A DNA stretch of 64,000 nucleotides from Paraconexibacter algicola. Its GTDB lineage: Bacteria > Actinomycetota > Thermoleophilia > Solirubrobacterales > Solirubrobacteraceae. The translations under genes and the position numbers were made by a program. Of this stretch, positions 50,131 through 58,548 are shown piece by piece. The stretch spans positions 248,001-312,000 of the forward strand of contig NZ_PYYB01000003.1 in assembly GCF_003044185.1 (NCBI RefSeq). The letters are read 5' to 3'. The notes below the pieces were generated by a model. The model was given only the letters and a program-made list of their open reading frames with translations. It was not told where the DNA came from and made no database searches. The first letter of the stretch is position 1. Every line of letters starts with the position of its first letter.

Positions 50131-51387
50131 ATGGCAGTCGATATCTCCCAGGTGTCCGTCGTCGACACCGAGCCCGGCGAGCTCCCGGCCACGATGGCGG
50201 CTTGGGTCATCCGCGAGGACCGCTTCGGCGAGCCGCGCGATGCCTTCCAGGTCGAAGAGATCGAGGTCCCGGAGCCCGGGGCGTTCGAGGTCGTGGTCCG
50301 CGTGATGGCGGCCGGCGTCAACTTCAACAACGTGTGGGCCGCGCTGGCGGAGCCCATCTCGATCTTCCGCTACGGCGACCACCCGCAGTACGGCCACCAC
50401 ATCGGTGGGTCGGACGCGTCGGGCATCGTCTGGAAGGTCGGCGAGGGCGTCACCCGCTGGAAGCCGGGCGACGAGGTCGTGATCCACTGCAACATGGCGT
50501 CCTACGAGGATCCCGAGGTCCACGGCCTCGACCCGATGGCCGCCCCGTCGCAGATGATCTGGGGCTACGAGACCACCTGGGGCTCCTTCGCGCAGTTCAC
50601 GAAGGTCCAGGCCCAGCAGCTCCTCCCCAAGCCCAAGCACCTGAGCTGGGAGGAGGCCGCGTCCTACGGCCTCACGTACTTCACCGCCTACCGGATGCTC
50701 TTCAACCGCGGCGGCCTGACCGCCGGCAAGAAGGTCCTGATCTGGGGTGCGGCCGGTGGCCTCGGCGTCTTCGCCGTGCAGCTGTGCAAGGCCGCGGGCG
50801 CGGAGTGCGTCGGCGTCGTCTCCTCCGAGGAGAAGGGCGAGCTCGTCAAGGAGCTCGGCGCCGCCGGCTACCTGAACCGCAACGACTTCAAGGGCATGAT
50901 GCGCAAGGGCGGCGAGACGCCCGAGGAGGAGAAGGCCCGCTTCCTCGAGTCGCGTCGCTTCTCGCAGGCGGTCAACGAGATCCTCGGCGAGGCGCCCGAC
51001 ATCGTCTTCGAGCACGTCGGCACCGCGACGTTCCCGACCTCCGTCTACGCGGTCAAGCCGTTCGGCAAGGTCGTCATCTGCGGCGCCACCTCCGGCTACA
51101 CGCTCGACTTCGACGTCCGCTACCTGTGGATGCGCCAGAAGGAGATCATCGGCTCGCACTTCGCCAACGCGTGGGAGTGCAACCTCGCGAACAAGCTCAT
51201 CGAGGAGTCGAAGGTCCGCCCCGTGCTCTGGAAGACCCTCGGGTTCGACGGGGTCGCCGAGGCGCACCAGATGATGCGCGACAACCAGCACCTCGGCAAG
51301 ATCGCCGTGCTCGTCGGGGCCACCGAGCCCGGGCAGGGCCGCACCGCCGAGGGCGAGGGCGCGATCATCGCGGAGGTGGGTGCCTGA
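50131..51387 (+). CDS. ccr: crotonyl-CoA carboxylase/reductase
   Basis: A 418-residue MDR-superfamily enzyme that reductively carboxylates crotonyl-CoA to ethylmalonyl-CoA with NADPH and CO2, the key step of the ethylmalonyl-CoA pathway. Typical blocks: 'GVNFNNVWAALAEP', 'HHIGGSDASGIVWKVG', 'GDEVVIHCN', 'PMAAPSQMIWGYETTWGSFAQF', of which the first ~20 residues mark the CCR type, and the Rossmann motif 'WGAAGGLGVFAVQL' (~208-221). 'HFANAWECNLAN' is near the CO2 site. It is followed, with TGATG stop/start overlap, by a 108-aa gene. Ethylmalonyl-CoA mutase is encoded 3.4 kb downstream. Confidence 0.95.
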   Translation: MAVDISQVSVVDTEPGELPATMAAWVIREDRFGEPRDAFQVEEIEVPEPGAFEVVVRVMAAGVNFNNVWAALAEPISIFRYGDHPQYGHHIGGSDASGIVWKVGEGVTRWKPGDEVVIHCNMASYEDPEVHGLDPMAAPSQMIWGYETTWGSFAQFTKVQAQQLLPKPKHLSWEEAASYGLTYFTAYRMLFNRGGLTAGKKVLIWGAAGGLGVFAVQLCKAAGAECVGVVSSEEKGELVKELGAAGYLNRNDFKGMMRKGGETPEEEKARFLESRRFSQAVNEILGEAPDIVFEHVGTATFPTSVYAVKPFGKVVICGATSGYTLDFDVRYLWMRQKEIIGSHFANAWECNLANKLIEESKVRPVLWKTLGFDGVAEAHQMMRDNQHLGKIAVLVGATEPGQGRTAEGEGAIIAEVGA

Positions 51388-51713
51388 TGGCCGCCGGCGC
51401 CGTGCAGATCGGCTGGTACGCCACGGGCTTCCGTGGCGACCAGCTCCAGGAGGCGCTCGAGGAGATCTCGGCGATCGCCCCCCGCTACGGGTCGACGCAC
51501 TACAGCGTCTACCGCTCGATGGACGACCGCTACCGCTTCACCCAGTACTTCCATTTCGAGAAGAAGGCGGACTGGGACGCGTTCTGGAACGGCCCCGAGT
51601 TCACGCGCTTCCGCGTCGTGACCTCCGGCTGGTGGCAGGTCCCGGTCCTCTACACCTGGCAGGAGGTCGCGTCCTTCGGGTTCGCCCCCGCCGTGGAGCC
51701 CGCCGAGGCGTAG
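51387..51713 (+). CDS. small protein coupled to ccr, unknown
   Basis: A 108-residue soluble protein. The order 'YGSTHYSVYRSMDDRYRFTQYF', here only paraphrased, followed by 'EKKADWDAFWNGPEF' and 'WWQVPVLYTW', resembles the ferredoxin-like dimeric alpha/beta-barrel group (ABM/EthD/DUF-type), which often bind or monooxygenate small aromatics. No catalytic residues can be assigned. The ATG overlaps the ccr stop (TGATG), so it is co-translated with Ccr and probably works with it, but this is inference. Confidence 0.7.
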   Translation: MAAGAVQIGWYATGFRGDQLQEALEEISAIAPRYGSTHYSVYRSMDDRYRFTQYFHFEKKADWDAFWNGPEFTRFRVVTSGWWQVPVLYTWQEVASFGFAPAVEPAEA

Positions 51714-51802
51714 GTGGTCCGCCGGTCCTGCGGGACCGGCCCCCACCGAGGATGTGCCGACGGGGCGCGGGAGACCGCGCCCCGTCGTCGTGCTGCGGGG
51801 CC

Positions 51803-52090
51803 CTAGGCCTTCTCGAGCGGGGCCATCGTCAGGCCCGCGTCCTGCAGCTGGGACCAGTAGTGCTCGGCCAGCTCCTGGTGCCCGGACCAGACGATCGCCT
51901 GGCCGGTGTTGTGGATCTGGTCGGCGATCCGGTAGCCGCGGTCCAGCGTGATGCCGGGGATGAACCGAGCGAGGGTGCTCGCGACGCCGTCGAAGGTGTT
52001 GTGGTCGTCGTTGCGGACGATGACGCGCCAGGCGCCACCGAGACCACTGTCGGGCCCGCTCGTGCGGGGGAGTTCGATCGTCTGGCTCAC
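51803..52090 (-). CDS. clpS: ATP-dependent Clp protease adaptor ClpS
   Basis: A 95-residue ClpS that delivers N-end-rule substrates to the ClpAP/ClpCP protease. The core 'VIVRNDDHNTFDGVA' contains the conserved Asn-Asp-Asp used to bind the substrate N-terminus. 'GQAIVWSGHQELAEHYWSQL' and 'GLTMAPLE' complete the fold. The GTG start at 52090 fits the usual length. It lies 11 bp downstream of an MBL-fold hydrolase gene, an uncommon operon partner, and no clpC/clpA is nearby. Confidence 0.88.
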   Translation of the reverse strand: MSQTIELPRTSGPDSGLGGAWRVIVRNDDHNTFDGVASTLARFIPGITLDRGYRIADQIHNTGQAIVWSGHQELAEHYWSQLQDAGLTMAPLEKA

Positions 52091-52101
52091 GTCGGCGGAC
52101 G

Positions 52102-52965
52102 TTACCGGGATTCGTCGCGCTTTTCCTCGCGCTTGGCCCAGTACCGGGCCAGCCCCGCGTGGTTCATCGACGGCCGGTACGCCTCCTCGTAGGCGGCGCG
52201 CGCGACGGGGTCGTCGGTCTTGGCGTGGATCAGCGCCCGTGCGGCGGCGGAGAAGCCGTCCTCGTCGGTCCCGCGCGCGAGCTCGGCGAGCTTCGGCAGC
52301 GTCTCGCGCAGCTCGTCGAGCTGGTGCTGGACGTCGTCGCGGAAGCCGAAGTGGGTCAGCGCGAGCCGCTCCGGGCGCCACGCCTCGACGAGGTCGATCG
52401 AGGCCAGCCAGAGCTCGACGTCGATGTCCGGCGGCGGGGTCGGCGGCAGCGCCGGGCCGCCCTCGATGCGCACCCCGGCGACGTCACCGGTGAACGCGGT
52501 GCCGGTCTCCTCGTGCAGGTACGCGACGTGGTGCTTGGCGTGCCCGGGCGTGTACGCCGCCCGGAAGCCGTCGATCGTCTCGCCGCCCTGCAGGACGCGG
52601 ACGTTCTCCTGCGGGACCGGGACGACCTCGCCCCAGAGCCGGTCGAAGTCGGCGCCGTAGATCCGCTTGGCGCTGCTGACGAGCCGCTCGGGGTCGACGA
52701 GGTGGCGGGCGCCCTGCTCGTGCACGCAGACCTCCACGTCCGGCCAGCGCTGCACGAGCCGGCCGGCCGCCCCCGCGTGGTCGAAGTGGATGTGGGTCAG
52801 CAGGATGCGGCGCGGCGCGGGACGGTCCTCCCCGCGCGCCGCGAGCATCGTGGCGTGCGCGACCTCGGGGCCGGGGTCGACGAGGACGTCGTCCCCCACG
52901 GCGTAGCAGCAGACGGCGCGACGCGCCCCCATGTGCTCGACGTCCAGTGCTCGGATCTCGGTCAT
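52102..52965 (-). CDS. metallo-beta-lactamase fold hydrolase
   Basis: A 287-residue MBL-fold enzyme. The zinc-binding signature is THIHFDHAG (~62-70), followed by later ligands in 'YTPGHAKHHVAY' (His), 'AFTGDVAG' (Asp) and 'LTHFGF' (His). A helical C-terminal extension (~200-287) resembles MBL proteins that act on lactones or thioesters. Substrate unknown. Its ATG overlaps the methyltransferase stop (ATGA), and clpS follows after 11 bp. Confidence 0.88.
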   Translation of the reverse strand: MTEIRALDVEHMGARRAVCCYAVGDDVLVDPGPEVAHATMLAARGEDRPAPRRILLTHIHFDHAGAAGRLVQRWPDVEVCVHEQGARHLVDPERLVSSAKRIYGADFDRLWGEVVPVPQENVRVLQGGETIDGFRAAYTPGHAKHHVAYLHEETGTAFTGDVAGVRIEGGPALPPTPPPDIDVELWLASIDLVEAWRPERLALTHFGFRDDVQHQLDELRETLPKLAELARGTDEDGFSAAARALIHAKTDDPVARAAYEEAYRPSMNHAGLARYWAKREEKRDESR

Positions 52966-53780
52966 GCGTAGGCCTCTCTCTCGGCGACGATCACGTCCTG
53001 GAACGACAGGTGCTCCTCGCGGCCGCACCACGATCCCGGGTGCAGGCCGATGAGCGTGAGCCCGTGACGGCGCAGCGTCCGGAACACCCACTCGTCGGCG
53101 TAGGCGACGGCCTCCTCGGGCATCGCCTCGTCGAGGATCGCGACCTCCTCCTCCGCGTCGAGGAACGGGAAGTGCGCGACCCCGTCCTCGATCAGCGTGC
53201 GGGAGGTGTCGTTCAGCAGGAAGAAGGTGGCGAGGACGCGGCCGCCGGGCTTCAGGCAGCGCGCGATCTCCGCGAGGTAGTGGTCGGCCTCCGCCTCGAG
53301 CAGGTGCGTGAGCACGCTCGTGCAGAGGACGACGTCGAACGACCCGCTGGGGTACGGGAAGCGGTAGTCCGCCGCGGTGTGGGTCCCGCCCGGGTTGTAG
53401 CGGGCGTTGAAGAGGTCGGCGACACGGAAGCGGAAGTGCGGGTGGCGGCGGTAGCGGCGCCGGCACCAGCCGATCCCGTCGACGTTGACGTCGAAGCCGT
53501 CGTAGCGGCCGCCGGCCTGCGGGTCGAGCACGCGGGTGAGCGGCCGGGCCATCCGGCCGATGCCGCAGCCGACGTCGAGCACCGCGTCGGACGGGCGCAG
53601 GCCCACGAGCCGCTCGAGGTGCCCGGCGAACTCCTCCCCGGTCTCGACGAAGTCCGAGTGCCCGACGAACTGCAGGCGCCGCGGGGGCACGAGCCGGTCG
53701 GCCCGCGGCGGGCGGCTCAGGTAGCGGTCCCGGACGTCGAGCGCCCGCAGGCGCGCGGACATGGCGACTCGGCGGGACAC
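52962..53780 (-). CDS. class I SAM-dependent methyltransferase
   Basis: A 272-residue methyltransferase. Motif I is 'VLDVGCGIGRMARPL' (~68-82), motif II 'YDGFDVN', motif III/IV 'FDVVLCTSVLTHLL' and 'CLKPGGRVLATFFLL'. The N-terminal segment 'LVPPRRLQFVGHSDF' resembles a group that methylates glycans or small metabolites in the cell envelope. The acceptor is unknown. Start GTG 53780 is chosen since TAGCCT lies 9 nt upstream; ATG 53762 is an alternative. Confidence 0.87.
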   Translation of the reverse strand: MSRRVAMSARLRALDVRDRYLSRPPRADRLVPPRRLQFVGHSDFVETGEEFAGHLERLVGLRPSDAVLDVGCGIGRMARPLTRVLDPQAGGRYDGFDVNVDGIGWCRRRYRRHPHFRFRVADLFNARYNPGGTHTAADYRFPYPSGSFDVVLCTSVLTHLLEAEADHYLAEIARCLKPGGRVLATFFLLNDTSRTLIEDGVAHFPFLDAEEEVAILDEAMPEEAVAYADEWVFRTLRRHGLTLIGLHPGSWCGREEHLSFQDVIVAEREAYA

Positions 53781-53789
53781 GGGCGCCCC

Positions 53790-53795
53790 AGGCTA
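53790..53795 (-). promoter_or_regulatory. putative -10 box of the methyltransferase operon
   Basis: TAGCCT on the minus strand, 9 nt before the GTG at 53780. The divergent yihY-like gene starts only 15 bp away at 53810. Confidence 0.42.
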
Positions 53796-53809
53796 GTCGA
53801 TCCGATCTC

Positions 53810-54739
53810 GTGGACAATGCCCGCATCGACCTCGCTCGGCGCCCCCATCCCCTGCGCGCCCTCGGGCGTGCGATCGCGCGGTTCTGGCGCAAGGCCTACG
53901 ACGACGGCGTCACGGGTCTCGCGGCGATGGTCGCGTACAACCTGCTGCTGTCGATCTTCCCGCTGGCGCTGATCGCGCTGTTCGTCGCCGGGCAGGTCCT
54001 GAGCTCCGAGGACCTCGAGCGGTCGGTGCTCGCCGACCTCCAGCGGCTCTTCCCCAGCGCGGCCGACAGCACGCTGCGCAGCGCGCTGAACAGCATCGAG
54101 CAGCGCACGACGACGACCGGGATCGTCGCGCTCGTCGCCTCGGTGTGGATCGGCTCGTCGTTCTGGGGCGCGCTCGACACGGCGTTCGGCCGCATCTACG
54201 GGACCGACTCGCGGCCGTGGGTCCGCCAGAAGCTGTTCTCCGTCTCGATGCTCGTCGTCGTGTTCCTGTTCTTCGTCGCGTCGCTGGCGATCCCGTTCGC
54301 GCAGTCGACGTTGCGCAAGGGCGCCTCGGGCCTGCCGCTCGGGCTCGACGACGTGCACGAGATCGTCTTCGGGATCACGCTCGCCGCCGGGCTCGTGCTG
54401 CTCTTCGCCACCCTCTGCCTCGTGTACTGGCGGGTGCCGCGGGGGGCGATGCCGTGGCGGCGCGTCTGGCCGGGCGCGCTCGGCGCGACGCTGGCGATCG
54501 GCGTGGTCGACTACGCGTTCCCGCTGTACCTGACGAACGTGTCGACGATCGCCGAGGTCGGTCCCTCGGTCGTGTTCGCGCTGATCGCGCTGGTGTGGTT
54601 CTACGCCCTGGCGATCATCCTGCTGGCCGGGGCGGTGGTGAACGCGCTGCGCCGCACGCCCGAGGAGGTGCGGGCCGACGCCACCCGGGCCGCGGCGTCG
54701 GGCCCCGCCGCCCGGGTGGAATCCGTCGTCCATCCCTAG
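53810..54739 (+). CDS. YihY/BrkB-family inner membrane protein
   Basis: A 309-residue multi-pass protein of the YihY (formerly called RNase BN/BrkB) family. Typical blocks: 'TGLAAMVAYNLLLSIFPL' (first helix), 'SSFWGALDTAFGRIYG', 'PFAQSTLRKG' region, 'WRRVWPGALGATLAI' and 'VWFYALAIILLAGAVVNA' (last helix). Six membrane segments are apparent. The family's job is unclear; transport has been suggested. It lies 10 bp before ethylmalonyl-CoA mutase but that gene has its own -10 box. Confidence 0.9.
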   Translation: MDNARIDLARRPHPLRALGRAIARFWRKAYDDGVTGLAAMVAYNLLLSIFPLALIALFVAGQVLSSEDLERSVLADLQRLFPSAADSTLRSALNSIEQRTTTTGIVALVASVWIGSSFWGALDTAFGRIYGTDSRPWVRQKLFSVSMLVVVFLFFVASLAIPFAQSTLRKGASGLPLGLDDVHEIVFGITLAAGLVLLFATLCLVYWRVPRGAMPWRRVWPGALGATLAIGVVDYAFPLYLTNVSTIAEVGPSVVFALIALVWFYALAIILLAGAVVNALRRTPEEVRADATRAAASGPAARVESVVHP

Positions 54740-54742
54740 AAT
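54737..54742 (+). promoter_or_regulatory. putative -10 box of ecm
   Basis: TAGAAT, then 7 nt (CCTGCGC), then the ATG at 54750. The same AGAATCCTGCGCATG string precedes the Lrp/AsnC gene at 8663. It overlaps the stop codon of the preceding gene. Confidence 0.5.
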
Positions 54743-54749
54743 CCTGCGC

Positions 54750-56732
54750 ATGAGCGACCATCGGCTGCCGGAGCGGGACCGCCCCTGGATGATGCGGACC
54801 TACGCGGGACACTCGACCGCGGAGAAGTCCAACGAGCTGTACCGCTCGAACCTCGCGAAGGGCCAGACCGGCCTGAGCGTGGCGTTCGACCTGCCCACCC
54901 AGACCGGCTACGACCCCGACCACGAGCTCGCCCGCGGCGAGGTCGGCAAGGTCGGCGTGCCCGTCGCGCACCGCGGCCACATGACGACGCTGATGTCCGG
55001 CATCCCGCTGGACAAGATGAACACGTCGATGACGATCAACGCGACCGCCGCGTGGCTGCTCGGCCTGTACATCGTCGCCGCCGAGGAGCAGGGCGTCGCG
55101 CAGGAGCAGCTCCAGGGCACGACGCAGAACGACATCATCAAGGAGTTCCTCGCGCGCGGGACCTACGCGTTCCCGCCCGGCCCGTCGATGCGGCTGATCG
55201 CGGACATGGTCGCCTACACGGTGACCGAGGTCCCGAAGTGGAACCCGATCAACATCTGCAGCTACCACCTGCAGGAGGCGGGCGCCACGCCCGTGCAGGA
55301 GATCGCCTACGCGATGAGCAACGCGATCGCCGTGCTCGACGCGGTGCGCGAGCGCGTCGACGAGTCGCTCATGCCGAAGGTCTTCAGCCGCATCTCGTTC
55401 TTCGTGAACGCGGGCGTGCGGTTCGTCGAGGAGCACGCGAAGCTCCGCGCGATGGGCATCCTCTGGGAGGAGCTCGGGCGCGAGCGCTACGGCGTCACCG
55501 ACGAGAAGCAGCTGCGCTTCCGCTACGGCGTGCAGGTCAACTCGCTGGGCCTGACCGAGTCGCAGCCGGAGAACAACGTGCAGCGGATCGTGCTCGAGGC
55601 GCTCGCGGTCACGATGGGCCGCAACGCGCGCGCCCGCGCGCTCCAGCTCCCGGCGTGGAACGAGGCGCTGGGCCTCCCGCGCCCGTGGGACCAGCAGTGG
55701 GCGCTGCGGATCCAGCAGGTCCTCGCGTTCGAGACCGACCTGCTCGAGTACCCGGACATCTTCGAGGGCTCGGTCGTCATGGACGGCCTCGTGAACGAGA
55801 TGCTCGAGGGCGCGCGCGCCGAGATGGCCGTCGTCGCCGAGCACGGCGGCGCCGTGAAGGCCGTCGACTACATGAAGGCCGCGCTCGTCGACAGCCACCG
55901 CGAGCGGATCAAGCGGATCGAGTCCGGCGACCAGACCGTCGTCGGCATCAACAAGTACACCGAGAGCGAGAAGTCGCCGCTCGTGGACGAGGAGGGCGGC
56001 ATCATGGTCGTCGACCTCGCCGTCGAGGCGCAGCAGCGCGACGCGGTCGTCGCCTGGCGGGCCGAGCGCGACCAGGCCGCGGTCGACGCCGCGCTGGCCG
56101 AGCTCACGCGCGTGGCCGGCACCGACGAGAACATCATGCCCGCGACGATCGAGGCCGCCCGCGTCGGCGCGACGACCGGCGAGTGGTCGGCGGCGCTGCG
56201 CGACGCGTTCGGCGAGTACCGCGGCCCGACCGGCGTCGGCGAGGCCGCCGCCGGCAGCGACGACCCCGACATCGAGGAGCTGCGCGAGGAGGTCGACCGC
56301 GTCAGCGAGGCGCTCGGCCGCCGCATGAAGATCCTCGTCGGCAAGCCCGGTCTGGACGGGCACTCCAACGGCTCCGAGCAGATCGCGGTCCGTGCGCGCG
56401 ACGCCGGCATGGACGTCGTCTACGAGGGCATCCGGCTGACCCCGGCGCAGATCGCGTCGAGCGCGCTGCAGGAGGGCGTCCACGTGATCGGCCTGTCGAT
56501 CCTGTCCGGCTCGCACCGCGAGCTGATCCCGGACGTCATCCGGGCGCTGCGCGACGCGGGCGTCGACGCCCCGGTCGTCGTCGGCGGGATCATCCCGGAG
56601 GCGGACGAGCAGCCCCTGAAGGACGCGGGCGTCTCGGCGGTCTACACGCCGAAGGACTTCGACATGCGCAAGATCATGCGCGACATCGTCGCGCTGGTCG
56701 CCGACCACAACGGCATCGGGACGGCGGCGTAG
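54750..56732 (+). CDS. ecm: ethylmalonyl-CoA mutase (Ecm/MeaA), B12-dependent
   Basis: A 660-residue coenzyme B12-dependent mutase converting ethylmalonyl-CoA to methylsuccinyl-CoA. The catalytic barrel (1-~520) opens with 'RTYAGHSTAEKSNELYR' and 'GLSVAFDLPTQTGYDPDH', with 'MNTSMTINATAAWLLGLY'. These match Ecm/MeaA rather than methylmalonyl-CoA mutase. The C-terminal B12 domain (~525-655) has the DxHxxG signature as 'GLDGHSNGSEQ'. Both halves are in one chain, as expected. It is followed 8 bp later by a MeaB-type GTPase, and ccr is 3.4 kb upstream. Confidence 0.94.
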   Translation: MSDHRLPERDRPWMMRTYAGHSTAEKSNELYRSNLAKGQTGLSVAFDLPTQTGYDPDHELARGEVGKVGVPVAHRGHMTTLMSGIPLDKMNTSMTINATAAWLLGLYIVAAEEQGVAQEQLQGTTQNDIIKEFLARGTYAFPPGPSMRLIADMVAYTVTEVPKWNPINICSYHLQEAGATPVQEIAYAMSNAIAVLDAVRERVDESLMPKVFSRISFFVNAGVRFVEEHAKLRAMGILWEELGRERYGVTDEKQLRFRYGVQVNSLGLTESQPENNVQRIVLEALAVTMGRNARARALQLPAWNEALGLPRPWDQQWALRIQQVLAFETDLLEYPDIFEGSVVMDGLVNEMLEGARAEMAVVAEHGGAVKAVDYMKAALVDSHRERIKRIESGDQTVVGINKYTESEKSPLVDEEGGIMVVDLAVEAQQRDAVVAWRAERDQAAVDAALAELTRVAGTDENIMPATIEAARVGATTGEWSAALRDAFGEYRGPTGVGEAAAGSDDPDIEELREEVDRVSEALGRRMKILVGKPGLDGHSNGSEQIAVRARDAGMDVVYEGIRLTPAQIASSALQEGVHVIGLSILSGSHRELIPDVIRALRDAGVDAPVVVGGIIPEADEQPLKDAGVSAVYTPKDFDMRKIMRDIVALVADHNGIGTAA

Positions 56733-56739
56733 CCCCCAC

Positions 56740-57702
56740 GTGCCCCTGGACGGCGCGGAGCTCGGATCGCGGCTGCGGCACGGCGACCTGTCGGCCGCGC
56801 CCGCGGTCCTGAACCTGGTCGAGAACCGCACGCCGGCGGCGCGCGAGGAGATCGCGCGCCTGCTGCGCGAGGTGTCGCCAGCGCAGCTCGGCCGGGAGGC
56901 GCCCGGGCACGTCGTCGGCATCACCGGCCCGCCCGGCGCGGGCAAGTCGACGCTGCTGAGCGAGCTGGTGCGCGAGTGGCGCTCGCGCGACCGGTCGGTC
57001 GCGGTGCTCGCGGTCGACCCGTCGTCGCGGCGCTCGGGCGGCTCGCTGCTCGGGGACCGCGCCCGGATCACGTTCGACCCGACCGACCCGCGGACGTTCA
57101 TCCGCTCGACCGCCGCCGGGGAGCGCCTCGGCGGCCTCGCCCCCGCGACGCGCGCGGCCGCGCACGCGCTGGCCGCCGCATTCGACGTCGTCGTCATCGA
57201 GACGGTCGGGGTCGGGCAGTCGGAGACCGAGGTCTCCGAGGTCGCGGACACGATCGCGGTGATCGTGCAGCCGGGCTCCGGCGACGCCCTGCAGTTCCTC
57301 AAGAGCGGGATCATGGAGATCCCCGACGTGCTCGTGGTGACGAAGGCGGACCTCGGGTCGATCGCGCTGCGCGCCCGTCGGGACCTGAGCGCGGCGCTGC
57401 GCTCGGCGGGCTCGCGCGACACCGCGGTGGTCGCGGTCTCCTCGATCGCCCCGGTCGTCGGGATCGACACGCTCGCGGACGCCCTCGACGAGCACCGCGG
57501 GCGACTGGACGTGCCGTCCCGGCGGCTCGCGGCCCGGCGCGCGAGCGCCCTGGCGGACTTCACGGTCGAGCACGGCGAGCGCGGCGTCCGCGCGCTCGGC
57601 GGGCGGCGGCCGGCGCAGCGCTTCCTCGACGACCAGGACCCGGGCGCCGACGTGCCCGCGCTGGTCGCCGCCCTCGAATCCCGTGCGGAGACCCCACGCT
57701 GA
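56740..57702 (+). CDS. meaB: MeaB/ArgK-family GTPase chaperone
   Basis: A 320-residue G3E P-loop GTPase that protects and loads B12-dependent acyl-CoA mutases. Walker A is GPPGAGKST (63-71). 'VLAVDPSSRRSGGSLLGDR' holds the switch region, 'VVIETVGVGQSE' is the ExxGxGQxE signature, and 'VVTKAD' is the guanine-binding motif. The GTG start at 56740 is 7 bp after the ecm stop. Its role here is almost surely service of ethylmalonyl-CoA mutase. Stop overlaps the start of a 50-aa gene. Confidence 0.94.
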   Translation: MPLDGAELGSRLRHGDLSAAPAVLNLVENRTPAAREEIARLLREVSPAQLGREAPGHVVGITGPPGAGKSTLLSELVREWRSRDRSVAVLAVDPSSRRSGGSLLGDRARITFDPTDPRTFIRSTAAGERLGGLAPATRAAAHALAAAFDVVVIETVGVGQSETEVSEVADTIAVIVQPGSGDALQFLKSGIMEIPDVLVVTKADLGSIALRARRDLSAALRSAGSRDTAVVAVSSIAPVVGIDTLADALDEHRGRLDVPSRRLAARRASALADFTVEHGERGVRALGGRRPAQRFLDDQDPGADVPALVAALESRAETPR

Positions 57703-57854
57703 TGAAGCTCGACCTGCTCCTCCTGATCGCCGCGTTCGTCGTCGGGACGGTCGTCGCCGAGCTCGCCGGGGCCGTGAACCTCGGGACCGCGCTCGCGTTC
57801 GGTCAGCTGACGTTCGCGGCCGTGCTCGTCTGGGTGCTCGTCAAGCGGCCGTGA
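57702..57854 (+). CDS. 50-residue two-helix membrane peptide
   Basis: A tiny protein of two hydrophobic segments (residues ~3-22 and ~27-46) joined by 'AGAVNLGTAL', ending KRP. The ATG overlaps the MeaB stop (TGATG), so it is translated with MeaB. Its 3' end overlaps the 3' end of a convergent gene by 14 bp. No family recognised. Consistent hydrophobic patterning and tight coupling argue that it is real. Confidence 0.55.
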   Translation: MKLDLLLLIAAFVVGTVVAELAGAVNLGTALAFGQLTFAAVLVWVLVKRP

Positions 57855-58503
57855 CGTCGTCCGGCCGGACGTCCGGCTCGGGCGCCATCCGGTGGCCGCA
57901 GTGCGGGCACACGCGCGCGGAGAGCCGCACGCTGCGGGCGCACGCCGGGCAGTCCTTCGTGCCGTAGCGCTCGGCCTGCTCGGCCGCCCGCTCGAGCTCG
58001 GCGAGCGTGGCGGCGGCGCGCTCGAGCGCGGCGTGGGCCGCCTCCCGCGCGGTCGGGGCCGCCGGTGCAGCGGCGGGGAGCGGCTCGGGCGCCGCGCTCT
58101 CGGGCACGACGGCCGCCTCGGGCGGCTCGGGCGGCTCGGGTTCCTCGGGGGCCGCTCCGGCGCCGACGGGGCCGGTCGCCTCCCTGTCGTCGGGCGCCGC
58201 GGCCGCGACCGGCCCGGCGACGTCCTGCAGCGGCCACGGCAGCTCCGCCGACGGCGTCTGCCCGCCCGCGGCGCCGCGACGGCGTCCCGCGGGCCGGCGC
58301 AGGCCGCGCGGCAGCGCGCGGAAGGTCCGCTCGACGTCCTCGATGCGGGTCGTCGTCGGCCGCTCGCGTGGCGGGAGGCCGTGCTCGGCCCGGACCCGGT
58401 CCTCGGCCCGCCGGTCGACCCAGCGGACCCCGGCCAGGAGCAGCGACGCCCCCGCGACGAGCAGGGGCGTGAGCACCGCGAGGACGTAGAGCACGCCGGT
58501 CAT
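57841..58503 (-). CDS. membrane-anchored zinc-ribbon protein
   Basis: A 220-residue protein: N-terminal hydrophobic segment (~3-24), a long Pro/Ala/Glu-rich linker, a helix (~150-175, 'AHAALERAAATLAELERAA'), and a C-terminal zinc ribbon with CPAC (~183) and CPHC (~198). The layout suggests a membrane-tethered rubredoxin-like zinc domain of unknown partner. TAGCCT precedes the ATG by 10 nt and lies inside a GGAGGC-TAG-GCCTCC inverted repeat (58512-58526), a possible operator. Confidence 0.7.
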   Translation of the reverse strand: MTGVLYVLAVLTPLLVAGASLLLAGVRWVDRRAEDRVRAEHGLPPRERPTTTRIEDVERTFRALPRGLRRPAGRRRGAAGGQTPSAELPWPLQDVAGPVAAAAPDDREATGPVGAGAAPEEPEPPEPPEAAVVPESAAPEPLPAAAPAAPTAREAAHAALERAAATLAELERAAEQAERYGTKDCPACARSVRLSARVCPHCGHRMAPEPDVRPDDVTAA

Positions 58504-58511
58504 CGAGCCCT

Positions 58512-58526
58512 GGAGGCTAGGCCTCC
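58512..58526. promoter_or_regulatory. 15-bp inverted repeat over a -10 box
   Basis: GGAGGC, TAG, GCCTCC. On the minus strand it includes TAGCCT, 10 nt before the start of the zinc-ribbon gene (58503). A repressor bound here would cover the promoter. Confidence 0.38.
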
Positions 58527-58548
58527 TGGCGGACGGCGCGCGCCGGTC

